A DNA stretch of 64,000 nt from Bactrocera neohumeralis (GCF_024586455.1 NC_065923.1:65259076-65323075); one strand, 5' to 3'; shown: positions 25,538 to 37,110, counted from the stretch's first letter. Notes: generated by a model from the sequence alone, not told the origin. A program made the numbers and translations.

Positions 25538-26021
25538 CACTGTGATAGTCAAAAAAAAAAGACAAGACCAAATTCGACGGTTTCCCCCTATTTCAGGTCC
25601 TACGAATCGAACTGCATCATTACTTTTTTGAGTTACAATCACGGTTTCATACAAAATTTTTTGTTGAAGTTTTTCATCAAAGTGGCCCATTGTAAGAGAA
25701 AGGCACATTTTTCTTCGGTCTCTAACTTTTTTAATGTTGACTTTTTTGATAAACTTTCTTTGGCAAAGCTTCTCAGAATAAGTCCGTCTTTAAGTTCTTA
25801 GATGACTGTAAACCCCAAAATCAATGTTTTTTGTGTCCTTATAGCCAATATGTCGAAAAAACTGAAATTTAATCCATTTTTTTTAATGTTTTTTCCCTCA
25901 CGTTTCGTCAATATTTTAATTTACCCTTTGATACTTATAGATTAAGTGACATCTTGTAATAGTAAGAAACTTAAGCAAAGACAACGTTCTGAGCAAACTA
26001 ACCATTAGAAAAAAAACTTAA
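25538..26021 (+). repeat. Left arm of the long terminal inverted repeat
   Basis: Pairs with 27,054-27,549. It contains an open frame on its minus strand (25,508-25,708) that is mirrored by the right arm's plus strand at 27,370-27,530, as expected from a duplicated arm. The shared frame is conserved only because the arms are near-identical, so it need not be coding. Confidence 0.85.
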
Positions 26022-26137
26022 TAAAATTTGTATTTTTTAAAAAAGCTACACTAACTACTATGTTTGTGTGCTGTTTTATTTTTTGTATCTTATACACAAG
26101 TGTTATCAATAAGTATCATAAATTTGTACACAATATT

Positions 26138-26152
26138 ATATATATATATTTT
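26138..26152. repeat. (TA)n microsatellite
   Basis: About seven TA units inside the long-TIR element, between its left arm and the broken ORF. Confidence 0.8.
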
Positions 26153-26959
26153 ATATTAATATTTGTGTTATCCACATACAGCAATACTGCTTTTAAACTA
26201 TTTTTCGACGAGTCAATAAACAAGCGCTATTGCTCTGGTTTGTACTCACAGTTCATGATTTGCATAAGACCAGGAATATTTTTACAATACGAAAAAGTAT
26301 TATCGCCATTAACCTCAAAGAAATCTAAAAGCTCCTTCTGTCTTTTGCGGTATCCATACACCTTTACATCTTTAGACAATATATTTACCGATCGAAGATG
26401 ATGTGATCGGCAAATCGCTTGTCTTTGCGATAATTTCAGCTGTCGTACCATCGTATTCAAACGGGCTTGGGAAATCTCCAAGTGACGACATGGGCTTTCA
26501 ACTTCGGTTGGGTAGATTTGTAGGCTCGGTGGAAAATGTTGGCGAAATATATCTGTCAGTTGGACTTGGACATCTTGTTATCGGAGCATTTTCTGAGTGA
26601 GATACTGGTAGCTGTGCAGATTGAACACTTTTGTAAACTGTGTTTTTTTTGTTGAGTCCTGCAAATTTGTTCTTGCACGCGTAGCAGTTACCAGTATGAT
26701 GCCCTTGTGGATCTATCCAAATCATTGGGATGCCGAACCCCGTTTTTAGGCACAGTCTTTTTGACCAGTTATGCAGGTTGTTGTTGCATTGCGTGCAAAT
26801 GGTATTTGGCACCCAATCTACGTCTCTTATAACGGGCAAATCGAAACATTTCTCGTAGATGCCGGCAGTTCCCGAAGATATTTTGCGTCTACTCCGAGGG
26901 CTTGTAAATTTTCCACATACGTAGCAGAACAACGATAGGCCAATTGGACACTTATTCAT
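26150..26959 (-). pseudogene. Cys-rich ORF inside the long-TIR element, frameshifted
   Basis: The minus-strand ORF opens at 26,959 (Met-Asn-Lys) and runs 153 codons. It has Cys12-x2-Cys15, Cys55-x2-Cys58, His87-His88 and Cys92-x2-Cys95, with FGIPMIWIDPQGHH just before the last pair. This spacing suggests a zinc-binding fold. A one-base frameshift near 26,490 separates it from a second frame (26,227-26,481) reading ARLNTMVRQLKLSQRQA and later YRKRQKELLDFF. After a stop at 26,227-26,229, RLFIDSSKNSLKAVLL continues in the same frame. I recall the order W-x-P-x-x-I-C-x-x-C, W-x-x-P-x-x-H-x-x-x-C-Y-x-C and I-D-S-S-K-x-S-L-K-A-V-L-L from large uncharacterised protein families expanded in arthropod genomes. 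Its function is unknown. The frameshift and stop make this copy a pseudogene. It could be a captured gene or the element's own accessory ORF. Confidence 0.7.
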
Positions 26960-27053
26960 TTTAATTTATTTTCTTAATATACAAGGCACTAAAACAATGT
27001 TCTTTCCGCGAAGTCAAAGTCAAATTAACAACTGCAATCTATGCTTAAAGTTT

Positions 27054-27549
27054 GTTAAGTTTTTTTTCTAATGGTTAGTTTGCTCAGATCATTGTCTTTG
27101 CTTAAGTTTCTTACTATTACAAGATGTCACTTAATGTATAAGTATCAAAGGGTAAATTAAAATATTGACGAAACGTGAGGGAAAAAACATTAAAAAAAAT
27201 GGATTAAATTTCAGTTTTTTCGACATATTGGCTATAAGGACACAAAAAACATTGATTTTGGGGTTTACAGTCATCTAAGAACTTAAAGACGGACTTATTC
27301 TGAGAAGCTTTGCCAAAGAAAGTTTATCAAAAAAGTCAACATTAAAAAAGTTAGAGACCGAAGAAAAATGTGCCTTTCTCTTACAATGGGCCACTTTGAT
27401 GAAAAACTTCAACAAAAAATTTTGTATGAAACCATGATTGTAACTCAAAAAAGTAATGATGCAGTTCGATTCGTAGGACCCGAAATAGGGGGAAACCGTC
27501 GAAGTTGGTCTTGTCTTTTTTTTTTTTTTTGAAAAAAGCTATCACAGTG
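27054..27549 (-). repeat. Right arm of the long terminal inverted repeat
   Basis: Reverse complement of 25,538-26,021. The A/T homopolymer near the tip (27,516-27,530) is longer than in the left arm, and a GAAAAAAG block at 27,531-27,538 is missing or rearranged on the left. Confidence 0.85.
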
Positions 27550-27552
27550 TAA

Positions 27553-29075
27553 TTGGCGATTTGTACATAGTCTTTGGGATTAGTAAAATTTAGCATTAAA
27601 GAATATGTTTGGGGCTCTGGAGGTAGATGAAATTGATGATTTTTGTGATCTTGGATAAATTCGTTCTTGAGATAGCGGCAGAAAACATTCTTGAAGTAAT
27701 TCGTGGTTACTTAGACCCGACTGTCGTGGGAACGGGCCTATCCGGAGAAAGGTCGCATGTAGCCGGTAAAGGAGGGACATAAATTAAGTGAAGGTGCATA
27801 TCCAAAACAAAGAAGGGAAAACTCCCTTATTAAAAATCAAATAATTTCATGTATATGTATATTTGTATATACCATTTATATATGTACATACATACTTATG
27901 AATAAATATGAATCTGAAAACAATAGCGCAGTCATTTTCGCGCCTACAGCACTCCTGCCAATCACCAGCGAGCCATCCAGGCCAACCAACCGTCTAAAAA
28001 TGTGCAGCAGATCGCCTGCTGATGCGTCAATGCGTAACGAAATGGACACATGGTCGACGGATTATTGCCTCTTTTTCCTGCGATTCGTTGTAAACCACAC
28101 AGGGTAATTACGGTCTACGGTAATAAGCGACACTTTAGCGTACCACTGTGTAATAAATACAACATTTTCTCCACAGTTCAGTTGACGAATGTGCCACCGC
28201 CAACTGTCGTTCCGCATTTCGCATGGAAAGGAAGTCGAAATTGCATTTTAACTGGAAATCATATTGTAGTTTCGCAAAGAGCGCAATTTAACAATCAAAA
28301 TTGAAATTAGCCCAGATAAACTTACAAGGTATGTAATGCCCATAAATGACAAAGGAAACAAAAGGAAGGTGCCGGAGCTGTTAATATGAAAAAAGAAAAA
28401 TAAGGATTTAATGAACTACCCAGCAACTGGAGCATTGGAGCACAAAGCAATTGCAGCCATTTTAGGAAATGCCTCGCGTAAGCTTAATTAGCGCAGTGAG
28501 TCAATAAAATATGCAGGCGCCTGCCGAAAGTTAATGAGCCGAGGTGGAATTTTAGTTGGGTAATTTTGCAAAAGGGCGCACAATGGAAAATAATTATTTG
28601 TAATTAGGTTGCCGTTAAAAATGCGAAATGTTTTGTTTATAATGTCTTTATTATTCTCACATTAAGATAATCTAATTTTCACAAACAAATATTGAACAAA
28701 GAGTTAACTAATATCATATGAAATCGAATATATTAGGTTGAAAAAATAGATACCACCAGTGAAGACGTCTAAATAACGGTATGTAGGAAGAACAGAGTTG
28801 GTTGTTTTAAAAATAAAATACTATTCTACTAGTTCCCGCTCAATAATATAGTAAAACGGCTTACGCATTTGTTTTTTTTCGCCGCAAATTATTTATTCAT
28901 ATATTTTATAACTCCTTCTACAACTCGATACGTTTTCTGACATTGTCAACTGAAGGGTCATAAGTTATGTTCATTTAGATTATTATTGGAAAGATACTTT
29001 TTCCCATAGAATCCGTAATTCACTACTATTTTTGCCTTTACAAGACATACTTTGACGATGTCTATATTCTTACAG
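27553..29075. other. Unassigned sequence
   Basis: No recognised gene. At 27,955-28,300 the base composition is less AT-biased and the sequence is free of simple repeats, but frames there (27,898-28,107 and 28,050-28,304, +) carry no signature. It might be unique, possibly conserved, non-coding DNA. Confidence 0.4.
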
Positions 29076-29079
29076 GGTT

Positions 29080-29400
29080 CCAATCTAAGTATGTATATTC
29101 TAAAACCTAGAAGGAAACGTCGGAGACTTTATAAAGGATATATATTTATAAATGATCAATATGACTAGCTGATTCGATTTGGTCATGTCCTTCTGACTGT
29201 ATATCAGCAATAGATTTCATACAAATGGAACGATCGTAATCAATAATTTTTATGGAATACTTATTTATTTCAAAAGATATCATCACAAGAAAAGACTATT
29301 GTCCATTGCAACGGTACAATCTTCGAAGAAATTGTTCAGATCGGACCACTATATTTAATATTAAGGTCAAGTTTTCATATATAATCTGTTTTATTTTGAA
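29080..29400 (-). repeat. Dispersed repeat family A, copy 5
   Basis: Read on the plus strand it shows AGAAGGAAACGTCGGAGACT, TATATTTATAAATGATCAAT, GGTCATGTCCTTCTGACTG and GAAGAAATTGTTCAGATCGG, in the same order as the copy at 19.0 kb. Confidence 0.65.
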
Positions 29401-29404
29401 GGCT

Positions 29405-30145
29405 ATTATTTATTAAAGCTACTCTTGCAACCAGTTGCTACAGAGTATTCTAGTTTTGTTAACCTAACGGTTGTACGTATCACCTAAAACTAAGCGAGAT
29501 AGATATAGTTCTATCTTTCTGTCTGTCTATCTCGATGAAACTTGGTATGTGGGTTCCTTAGTCCAAAACAAAATTCGTGTTCGTAGATGGGCGTAATCGG
29601 ACACTGCCACGCCCAAAAATCGCCATTAACCGAACACATCTAAAGTGCCATAACTAAGTACTAAATTAAGGTATAAAACTGCAATTTGGTACAGAAGATC
29701 GCAATGGTAAGGGACACCTGTGGGCAAAATTTTTTGCAAATGTGGGCGTGGCCGCGTAACAATTTAAAGCATACATCTTCTAAACGACTAATGCTACAAC
29801 AACGAAATTCGCCAGCACGAATATCACAAGAACTCCTACCGACAGTGAGAAATCGGAGTATGGCCCCTATAACGGTACTGTTAAAAACTAGTGTGAGAAT
29901 TGGACGATGGGCGTGGTACCGCCCACTTTTTGGGGAAATCACATATCCTGGGGCCGAACTGACCGATTTGGACAAAATTTCTGTGTGAAGATTTTCGAAC
30001 TTTGTACCGCATATATCGGCCAATGTGTGAGTTATCTTAATGAAAAGAAGAGAGCATGTTTTAGTCATAACAGAGAAATTTACTTGCAAAAAATCCTAAG
30101 AGTTGCCAGAGGTTATATTGAGGATAAATTCTATTAAAAACTCTT
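29405..30145 (+). repeat. Dispersed repeat family B, copy 1
   Basis: The segment starts with CAACCAGTTGCTACAGAGTA and CTAACGGTTGTACGTATCAC, then GATGAAACTTGGTATGTGGG, GTAGATGGGCGTAATCGG and CACGCCCAAAAATCGCC, and later GATTTGGACAAAATTTCTGTG. These phrases recur at 36.7 kb and, inverted, at 37.4-38.0 kb. Open frames within it on both strands (29,661-30,137) mirror one another and carry no domain, so I treat them as chance. Confidence 0.75.
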
Positions 30146-30916
30146 AAAAAAATAATTTTTCCAATAAAAGAGTTCATAGTATAGTTGAGATATTTTAATG
30201 TAAGGCGTTTTGCCTATAAACTGCTTAAATTGGAAAATAAGTTCTTAATTTATTCTTAATATAGTACTACCTAACGCATGTTCAAATGATAGAGAAGCGA
30301 AACATTATGCTCCCACTGTAAAAGCGCCTATTTCCCGAAAGAAAAACTTTTTCAATATCCTACCATTCATGTGAATAGTTTTTGCTTTTGTATATACTAT
30401 ACATATGGTCATTCTGGAGCATTACAAGACTCCTGCTCTACTTGATTTACTTTGTATCAAAACAGCGAGTTAAACGCCAGCGAGGCACGCCCACTAATTA
30501 CAATAAATGGCCGTTAGAGTAACTGTAGTCTAACAAATTATTTATTTTTTGTTCAGATACAGCGAAGATAATATATAGCTGTGTAAGCTAGTGGAGCCAA
30601 GCTGAGAAGAATCTCATTTATTAGTACCGCTAATAAACGCTTATCAATTCCACTTATACTAGATCTAAACTACGGTGAGTATATGTTTGTTGTATATGAA
30701 CGTTAGGATAGTGGAGTGTAAGCTGTAGCTTGGCTTTGAGTAAACATATAATTTTCGCAAAATAATCGATTGAGTATTAATTTATTGCAGCTGTGGTTGT
30801 GACGCTTCCGTCACTAATTGAACAGTTGGTTTTGCAAGTAATAAATGGGTGGGAGCAAAAGATAGATTGAACTATAAAGGAGTAAATAAAAATGTGGCAA
30901 CTGTGGGTGCTATATA
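30146..30916. other. AT-rich DNA, no assignable gene
   Basis: No recognised feature up to the TA that begins the mariner derivative at 30,919. Confidence 0.45.
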
Positions 30917-30918
30917 TA

Positions 30919-31576
30919 CAAGGTCTGTCGCAAAAGAAACAGAACTTTTTAAATATAACTTTTTCTGGTGGCGCCACCTATTGGTGGGTATATGAAATAA
31001 AAAGTTTGATCTCTTGTTGACATTTCGTACAAATTTTAAGAAAATTGTACTGATTTGTTTTTCGATTCCGAGGGTATTGTACACCGAACTCTCTCCCACC
31101 TGGCCAAACGATTAATGCTGTGTTTTACCTTAGTGTTATGAGGCGTCTTTTGTCACGCATTCGTCGTGCTCGACCACAATACCGTGAGGCAGGGTCCTGG
31201 CGCCTGTTGCACGATAATGCGCCGTGTCATCGATCGACGCTTGTCACTGATTTTTTGACAAAAAACTCCATATTAACTATTAATCACTCACCTGATCTGG
31301 CACCCTGTGATTTTTACCTATTTGGAAAACTTCATTTGCCCATGAAAGGACACTGGTTTCAGGACATTTGAGCTATCCAAAGGGCGACGACCGATATTCT
31401 CAAAAGCATTCCAAAAAATGACCTTAAACACTCATTTGAAATGCTAATTGACCGCGCTAAACGCTGTATCGAAGCACAAGGAAACTACTTTGAATAAAAA
31501 AATATAACTATTGAAAAATATTATAATTTTTTGTTGTTTTTTTTTAACAGTCCTGTTTCTTTTGCGACAGACCTTG
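30919..31576 (+). mobile_element. Mariner deletion derivative with intact ends and TA duplication
   Basis: Both ends share the inverted repeat CAAGGTCTGTCGCAAAAGAA, continuing ACAG on each side. TA dinucleotides flank the 658-bp element (30,917-30,918 and 31,577-31,578), as expected for Tc1/mariner insertion. Full mariners are about 1.3 kb, so roughly half is missing. The interior retains only the C-terminal third of a transposase (see next entry). Intact ends mean it could in principle be moved by an enzyme supplied elsewhere. Confidence 0.88.
31105..31497 (+). pseudogene. Mariner transposase C-terminal part
   Basis: The frame runs AVFYLSVMRRLLSRIRRARP, SWRLLHDNAPCHRS (second catalytic Asp, near 31,213) and SPDLAPCDFYLFGKL (third Asp, near 31,308). 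After a stop at 31,369-31,371 the same frame continues with ILKSIPKNDLKHSFEM and AKRCIEAQGNYFE to 31,497. I count 31 residues between the two Asp residues. Mariner normally has 34, and the usual P-P-Y before SPDLAP is absent, so a 3-codon deletion explains the difference. The N-terminal DNA-binding half and the first catalytic Asp are missing. Confidence 0.85.
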
Positions 31577-31578
31577 TA

Positions 31579-32125
31579 CGTATAGTAAGTTGTATATGTA
31601 GATTGGACATCTTGAATCAGTTGTGGCACGAAAAATTAATCATATTTGCATTGTACAGTTTAGTATCAAGGATCATGTGGTCAATATTTTTAGTCACTGA
31701 AAGCAAGTGTTGACTGTGCGAGAAGAACGTATGTATTATATGTTGAATTTTATTTGATAGATATCGTATATGGCTTATCCATCTTATTTAGAATGTTTGG
31801 TAAGTTTTTTAGTTGAAACTGATGATGATATAGTCCGGTAGGGTTTCAAGACTAATAGGTGTCGCGTTGTTCTGTTTCTAAGATCCATATGTAGTACAAG
31901 TAGGGTCAATTGTTAACAGAATCTACTGAGTGCTGCTTCCAGAACTCGAAATAGTGTTCTGTTCACATTAAGTAGCTTCTTCGGCCATACAATTTGCTGA
32001 AATGAATTAAATAGTTCCGAAAGCATCAAGTATATGACTTTGGGTTCATCACTCTGTGCTTGTAACTACTGTTCACGGTTAAACTCTAAGTAATGTATTT
32101 AGTGAACTATATAAACTTTTGAGTA
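31579..32125. other. AT-rich DNA, no assignable gene
   Basis: No recognised feature. Confidence 0.45.
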
Positions 32126-32129
32126 AGAA

Positions 32130-32310
32130 CAACCCCAGAACAAATAATCTAAAGGCATTAAATCACATGATCTTGGCGGTAATTTGACTGGATCGTTTCT
32201 CAAAAATTATGAGTCGCCAAACTTTTCACGCAATGACTTGACTCAACAGCGGCAACTTAGTTTGCTGTCGAAGCCATTAAACCAGAAATGGGCCTCATGT
32301 GAGAAGATGA
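32130..32310 (-). pseudogene. DD41D-type mariner fragment, antisense
   Basis: AATCTAAAGGCATTAAATCA followed by CATGATCTTGGCGG (32,147 on) matches the antisense of the P-R-S-C-D block seen at 39.2 and 60.7 kb. At about 32,275-32,312, CCAGAAATGGGCCTCATGTG is the antisense of the S-D-E-A-H-F-W block that holds the first catalytic Asp, here mutated to His. The stretch between them is shortened. It has no readable termini. Confidence 0.65.
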
Positions 32311-33500
32311 TTTTAGAATGTTTTTTTTTTTTGAAAACGTGAATTTGCGTAACCCTCTTCGACAATTTCTATGCCTTGTACCAAAGTAAAACCTGGCATG
32401 TTTTCAAATTAATTATATACAATATTTACTTCAGCCCTGTTAGCATGGTCACAGGCAGCCCATATAAATATTTAGCAAAAATTATTGTGTAAATAAAAGT
32501 AACACATTGAACATAAATTCATATTTTGAGACAAATATAGTGTAAATAAACACACACCTCTCTACGATCGATATAAATATAATATCAGATAGTGGTCAAG
32601 CAACTGTTAGCTGAGAGATAATCACTTATCTTCAAGGTATAGTAAATATTAGTAAACCTAAACTGTATAAATAGCCAACATATATGTACATATGTGTGTG
32701 CGCATTTAAGTATAAATAAGCATTATATATTTGCGCTAAAGACCGGTAGCGAGCAACTTAGTTATGGCAACAGCTAAATCAATATACCTATGGCTACTTA
32801 TAGAAAAAACATGGCACATGCGGGTACTTTAGATACTTAGGTTTAAGAAATCTCTTTTGACAGCGGAGGCAAGCAGATAATCACATGCAAAGCGCATTTG
32901 AAATGATGGATGATAAATATTGTAAACAAACAGTTAGTAAAAGACACAGGAGAGACAGTGAAGTATGAGAAGAAAAGCAATAGGAGTAACTGAAATGAGC
33001 AGATATCTTTTGCACCTAACAAACGGTGCGATAATAATAACTGGAAGTGGAAGAACTGTGTGCGTATATTGTATTCGAAAGATAGCAAAATAGCCAGCTA
33101 TGGGGTGAGTACGCGTTCTTGTAAACTTTTTCAATAAATTTATGCACGAATAAAAAAAATATATATTTGTAAGTATATTAGTATATATGAGAATATAAGA
33201 GTGCAGCGGTAGGTAATAAATCTTAAATGGCGCACATGTTAATTGCATTTAAATCAAGTTGCTAGCAAGCAGCGCGCAAGTGCGAACACTAGGGGTAGTC
33301 AGATCTGCGCGTTGACGGCTGAAGAAGCCAGACTGCTTGCAAGCTGAAGAAGAAAAAAAATGAAAAATCTGTCTGCTTAAATAAAAGCGCATGCTCATTG
33401 CGATTGAATGGTAATTTGCATTTTATAGCGCAGCTTAGGCGACTTTTTTTGCTGCCAGCCAGTAGACGTGCGAGTCTTTCAATACTTTTTTTTTAATTTT
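32311..33500. other. Unassigned sequence
   Basis: No gene recognised. The part at 33,250-33,460 is richer in G+C than its surroundings and free of simple repeats, which may mark unique regulatory or UTR DNA. Overlapping minus-strand frames at 32,843-33,248 have no signature. Confidence 0.4.
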
Positions 33501-33504
33501 TAGA

Positions 33505-34200
33505 TATTTATACCCTGAACAGGGTAAAGTTTGAAATTTGTAATATCCAGAGCGAAACGGCAGGAACCCTATAAAAATATATATCTACTACAGTGGGCAA
33601 AAAGAAGTAAGACTTTTTCATTTAAATTTGGCGCGAAAAGTAATTTTCCTTAGGTTGGTATGACTGCCAGTTAAATCTGCGCTAAATATCGCATCAAAAT
33701 AAATTCTAGTTTAGTGGAACAGGCTTGCGGTGATAATTTTTTGTCGTGAGCAAGTCGTTTTGACTGGTACAAATTAGTCAAAGACAGTCGAGGGAGTTTT
33801 GACGATAAACCACATCCAGGACGGCCAACAACATCAACTGTCGATGAGTCTTGGATTTATGCTTACGACTCGGAAACAGTCGACAAATCAGCCGAATATC
33901 GTGGCAAAGGTGAGCCGAAGTTGTAGAAATCAGGTGAAAACAGGTCAAAAATCAATGTTGTATTGACAGTTTTCTTCGATTATCGAGGTGTGGTGCACTC
34001 CGAATTCCTTCCGACCGACCTGACTTAGTTTTGCGTGACTTTTGGCTATCGTGAATCGCTACGAGCGATCCCAGTCCCATACTGCTATAGAATATAGTTG
34101 TCTAACAAACTGAACGATGAAAATCAAGGACTTGTATGGAAAATTTTCTCCTTCCACTTTATTATATAGTTGCCATACAACGAGAACAAATAAGATCAAT
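33505..34200 (-). repeat. Dispersed repeat family A, copy 4, split by a mariner
   Basis: The left part (33,505-33,590) starts with the family's terminal phrase TACCCTGAACAGGGTA. The right part resumes near 34,080 with a CTATAGAATATAGTTGTC phrase, CTGAACGATGAAAATCAAGG and ACTTGTATGGAAAATTTTC, in the orientation of copy 2. A mariner piece lies between them, so it inserted into this repeat. Confidence 0.6.
33591..34075 (+). pseudogene. Mariner remnant nested in repeat family A
   Basis: It starts with CAGTGGGCAAAAAGAAGTAA, preceded by TA. Coding traces read SRGSFDDKPHPGRPTTST (33,787-33,840), then jump directly to VDESWIYAYDSETVDKSAEY (33,841-33,900). The jump deletes the segment between the DNA-binding half and the first catalytic Asp (the D of DES). 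After a stop near 33,926, a V-L-T-V-F-F-D-Y-R-G-V-V block follows near 33,958-33,995. The rest of the transposase and the 3' end are missing. It belongs to the same family as the copies at 44.5 and 55.9 kb. Confidence 0.75.
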
Positions 34201-36714
34201 ACAAAGATCTTTTTATACCCTTTTAGTGCTGTAATAAGTGCAACTGTAAAAGGTATTACAGCGTCTTTTTTGTTTTTTCTTATTTTATTTCATTTCTTTT
34301 TTCTGTTTTTAATTTTTGTTCACCTCCTTGTCTACTTAGACGCGCTCTGTCAACCGAAATGAGCTGTATATAAGCTATAAAAACGATTTATGTGTTCTTG
34401 ATTGCGCGCATACGCCCATAAATATGCATATTAGTAATAAAGAAACACAAAATAGTTTTATAGCAACAACAACAACGACGATGACAATAAATAAATAACG
34501 AGAGGTGCGAGTGTCATATAATGGTGAAAAAATGGTTTTGAATAATAAAATTGACAATAAAGTGACTGCAAGTAAGCTTAAATAAAGTATAGGCGCATCT
34601 GGTGGCTCACTGAAAGCGAGTGTCAATCAGCAGCGATCTAGCGCTAGATGTGCGCTGAAGAGCAGCCACAGAGGCAGAAGAGGAGCACATACTTATAAAG
34701 AGTAGTTGTAAAAGTAGGCGATGAAGGGTTCAATGCGCCAGTTATGTATAACCATTTCGCGTCTACATGCGAAACAATAAAAAGTTGTGTTGAAAAGAGG
34801 GGCGAGTAATGGCAGCACTACAAGAAGGTGATTAACATTTGAACGGCTTAACGATCACTTACTCATGCGCACACACTCACGCCTGTTTTCGGTTTGTTGT
34901 CGTTTGCCCTATAAAGTGCTAGATCATTGCAAGCGCTGCTTTCTGCTAGCTATGAGATCCCCTCTACGTTGTCATGTCATTAGCAGGGTTTTTGAATACC
35001 AAATGCTGGCAGCATGATGCATCATCTACTTGTACAAAATAAATATTTCGCATATTGCTCGAGGTAAACGCTGCACATTCTGCTATCTAATCAGCGCACA
35101 AGATCAGTGAGTAGTAATCTGATTTCTTTTTTGCATCTTTTACATATTCATAAGTCCTTGATGCAATGAAGTATTTTGAAACACACACACACATACATAT
35201 TCATATGCAATTGCTGCTTCCTCTCTGGAACTCCTGCTGCAATGCATTCTTTCACTCCATTAGGTGATAAACCTTAAGCGTCAAGATACTTTACGTCAAA
35301 TTTCTTCTAATCTGTATATGTATATATTTCACGCCCCGCTGTTGCTTACAATTGCCCTCTAATTTACTGCATACCCATTTAGCATAGTTCACGGCCTGCC
35401 ATTATACCCCTTTGGAATCATTATGATCGCATAGAGCAAGCCGCTGCGAATCACCCGCTTGCAATGACATCAGCGTAAGCGTTGTAATGGCGGATTTATT
35501 ATAATTACACTCGCCATGATATGCCCGATGAGTAGGCACATTTAAGGAATAATAAAAAAAAAAATATAAGAAATCCTTGAAGATCACAGATCTTGATAAA
35601 AAATGTCATTTAGTGCGTCAACAATGCTTTGTCACGTTTTGTTGGCAATTTAGTTGCGACGAGTTGGAATAAATTAGAGGATACTTTTCTTGCGCTGATA
35701 ATGATTTTCTGAGGGGTTGTTGCCAAATGCGTGTGAAAGTTAGCGATTAACGATCGTGATGATTTTAAAATGGTAATAATCCAATACTTAGAATAATTGA
35801 AAAGTCATATACAATACGGTAATTATATATGACTTTAGGCTGTGTAGATTAACTAGTAGTTTCTAGTTCAAATTTGAACTTTAGGATATTACTTTAAGCC
35901 TTTGGATCGTAAAATTACCAGATTCACTATATTTCTACAGAGCGAAGAAATATAAATAATAATTTTTGGTTAATAGTCATATTGAAGCCTGCTTTAGGAA
36001 TATGAGTAAGGCCATTTATCTTATATGAAAATTCTAATTTTTTTAAGATAAATGGAAATACATACAGCCGAAATTTAATTATCATAAGAAATAATATATT
36101 CTTTGGTGGTTAAGTAGGTTTTGAAATTTCAAAAAAAAAAAAAAATGTTTCTTATTTTTTTTAAATACTTTGATATGTGCAGAATATATTCCCAAAGTTT
36201 TAAGGTAATCAAAATAAAAGTATAAGAGATGGCACCTTTGGACAGAGAGCAGTTTTTCTCGAAACATCGTTTTTGTAGTCGGTGGACATGATTTTTCAGA
36301 AACTAGTGAAGCGATCTTAATAACACTTTTCACAGTTCTTCTAAATGGGATGACCCCTTTTAAATTAATTTTTTTTGGACACAACTCATTTTTTAAGACA
36401 ATTTGAGGTAAAAATTAGACCTAAAAGTTCAGTTTTTTTTATATTCATCTATTAATCACGACTTATACTCTTCTATTAATCGATGAAATTTGATTTTAGT
36501 TTAAACCTTTGCCTGTTTTTGGGCACCGCCTCTGGAAACCAGCTGCCAATGGCTGAATTTTCAAAAAAATTTTATGAAAAATTAATTTTGCTCTTTGATG
36601 TGTTCACAAGTTGCAAATCATTTATTATATAAAAAAAAAACAATTGGTGGAAATAGGCGTTTTGTCGGACGTCAAAACCCACGTAACCCCTTAAGAACTC
36701 CAAATTTGTATACT
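34201..36714. other. Unassigned sequence with a less AT-rich block
   Basis: No gene or TE recognised. The block at about 34,590-35,000 is less AT-rich and contains CAGCGATCTAGCGCTAGATG, a near-palindrome. It could be unique regulatory DNA. Poly-A tracts occur at 35,552-35,565 and 36,129-36,145. Confidence 0.4.
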
Positions 36715-37110
36715 TTTACAACCAGTTGGTACAGAGTATTATAGTTTTGTTCACCTAGCGCTTGCACGCATCATCTAAAACTAAGCGAGATAGATATAGA
36801 GTTAAATATATGTAGAGTAAAGTCAGCCGGATGTTTGAAAATCCTGATATTAGTTATATAAGGGTTAAGCCACGTGTTCGCTAAAATTTATCTATTTTAG
36901 TCACAAAGATACACAGTTATGAATAAAACACGCTCTCTTATTTTCATTGGGATAACTCACATATTCGCCGATATATGCGGTACAAAGTCACCCCGAAGTT
37001 CGAAAAATCTATATATTAAGTATATGGGGGCTAAGGAAAGTATTGGTCCGATTCAACCCATTTTTGACATACAGACAAACCATTATAAGAGAAGGATTAT
37101 CCCCTCACTT
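36715..37110 (+). repeat. Dispersed repeat family B, copy 2
   Basis: It shows TACAACCAGTTGGTACAGAG, CATCTAAAACTAAGCGAGAT and, inverted relative to copy 1, a CATTGGGATAACTCACATAT phrase. Its right half therefore appears rearranged relative to copy 1. Confidence 0.65.

Larger units (their letters stand above)
25538..27549. mobile_element. 2.0-kb DNA transposon with ~490-bp terminal inverted repeats and TAA target duplication
   Basis: The left arm (about 25,538-26,021) and right arm (about 27,054-27,549) are reverse complements over nearly their whole length. They differ at a few scattered bases and in the poly-A/T length near each tip. Both tips read CACTGTGATAG inward. TAA lies just outside each tip (25,535-25,537 and 27,550-27,552), consistent with a 3-bp target-site duplication. 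The interior carries a broken Cys-rich ORF pair on the minus strand and no readable transposase, so the element looks non-autonomous. CACT(G/A) tips with a 3-bp duplication recall the CACTA/CMC group, but that is inference from the ends alone. The arms would form a long hairpin in RNA. Confidence 0.85.

Noticed and set aside
25508..25708. Frame conserved between the two arms of the long-TIR element
   Set aside because: Conservation follows from near-identity of the arms; there is no domain and it sits in terminal-repeat sequence.
29661..30089. 142-codon minus-strand frame in repeat family B
   Set aside because: It lies in a non-coding dispersed repeat; other copies do not keep the frame.
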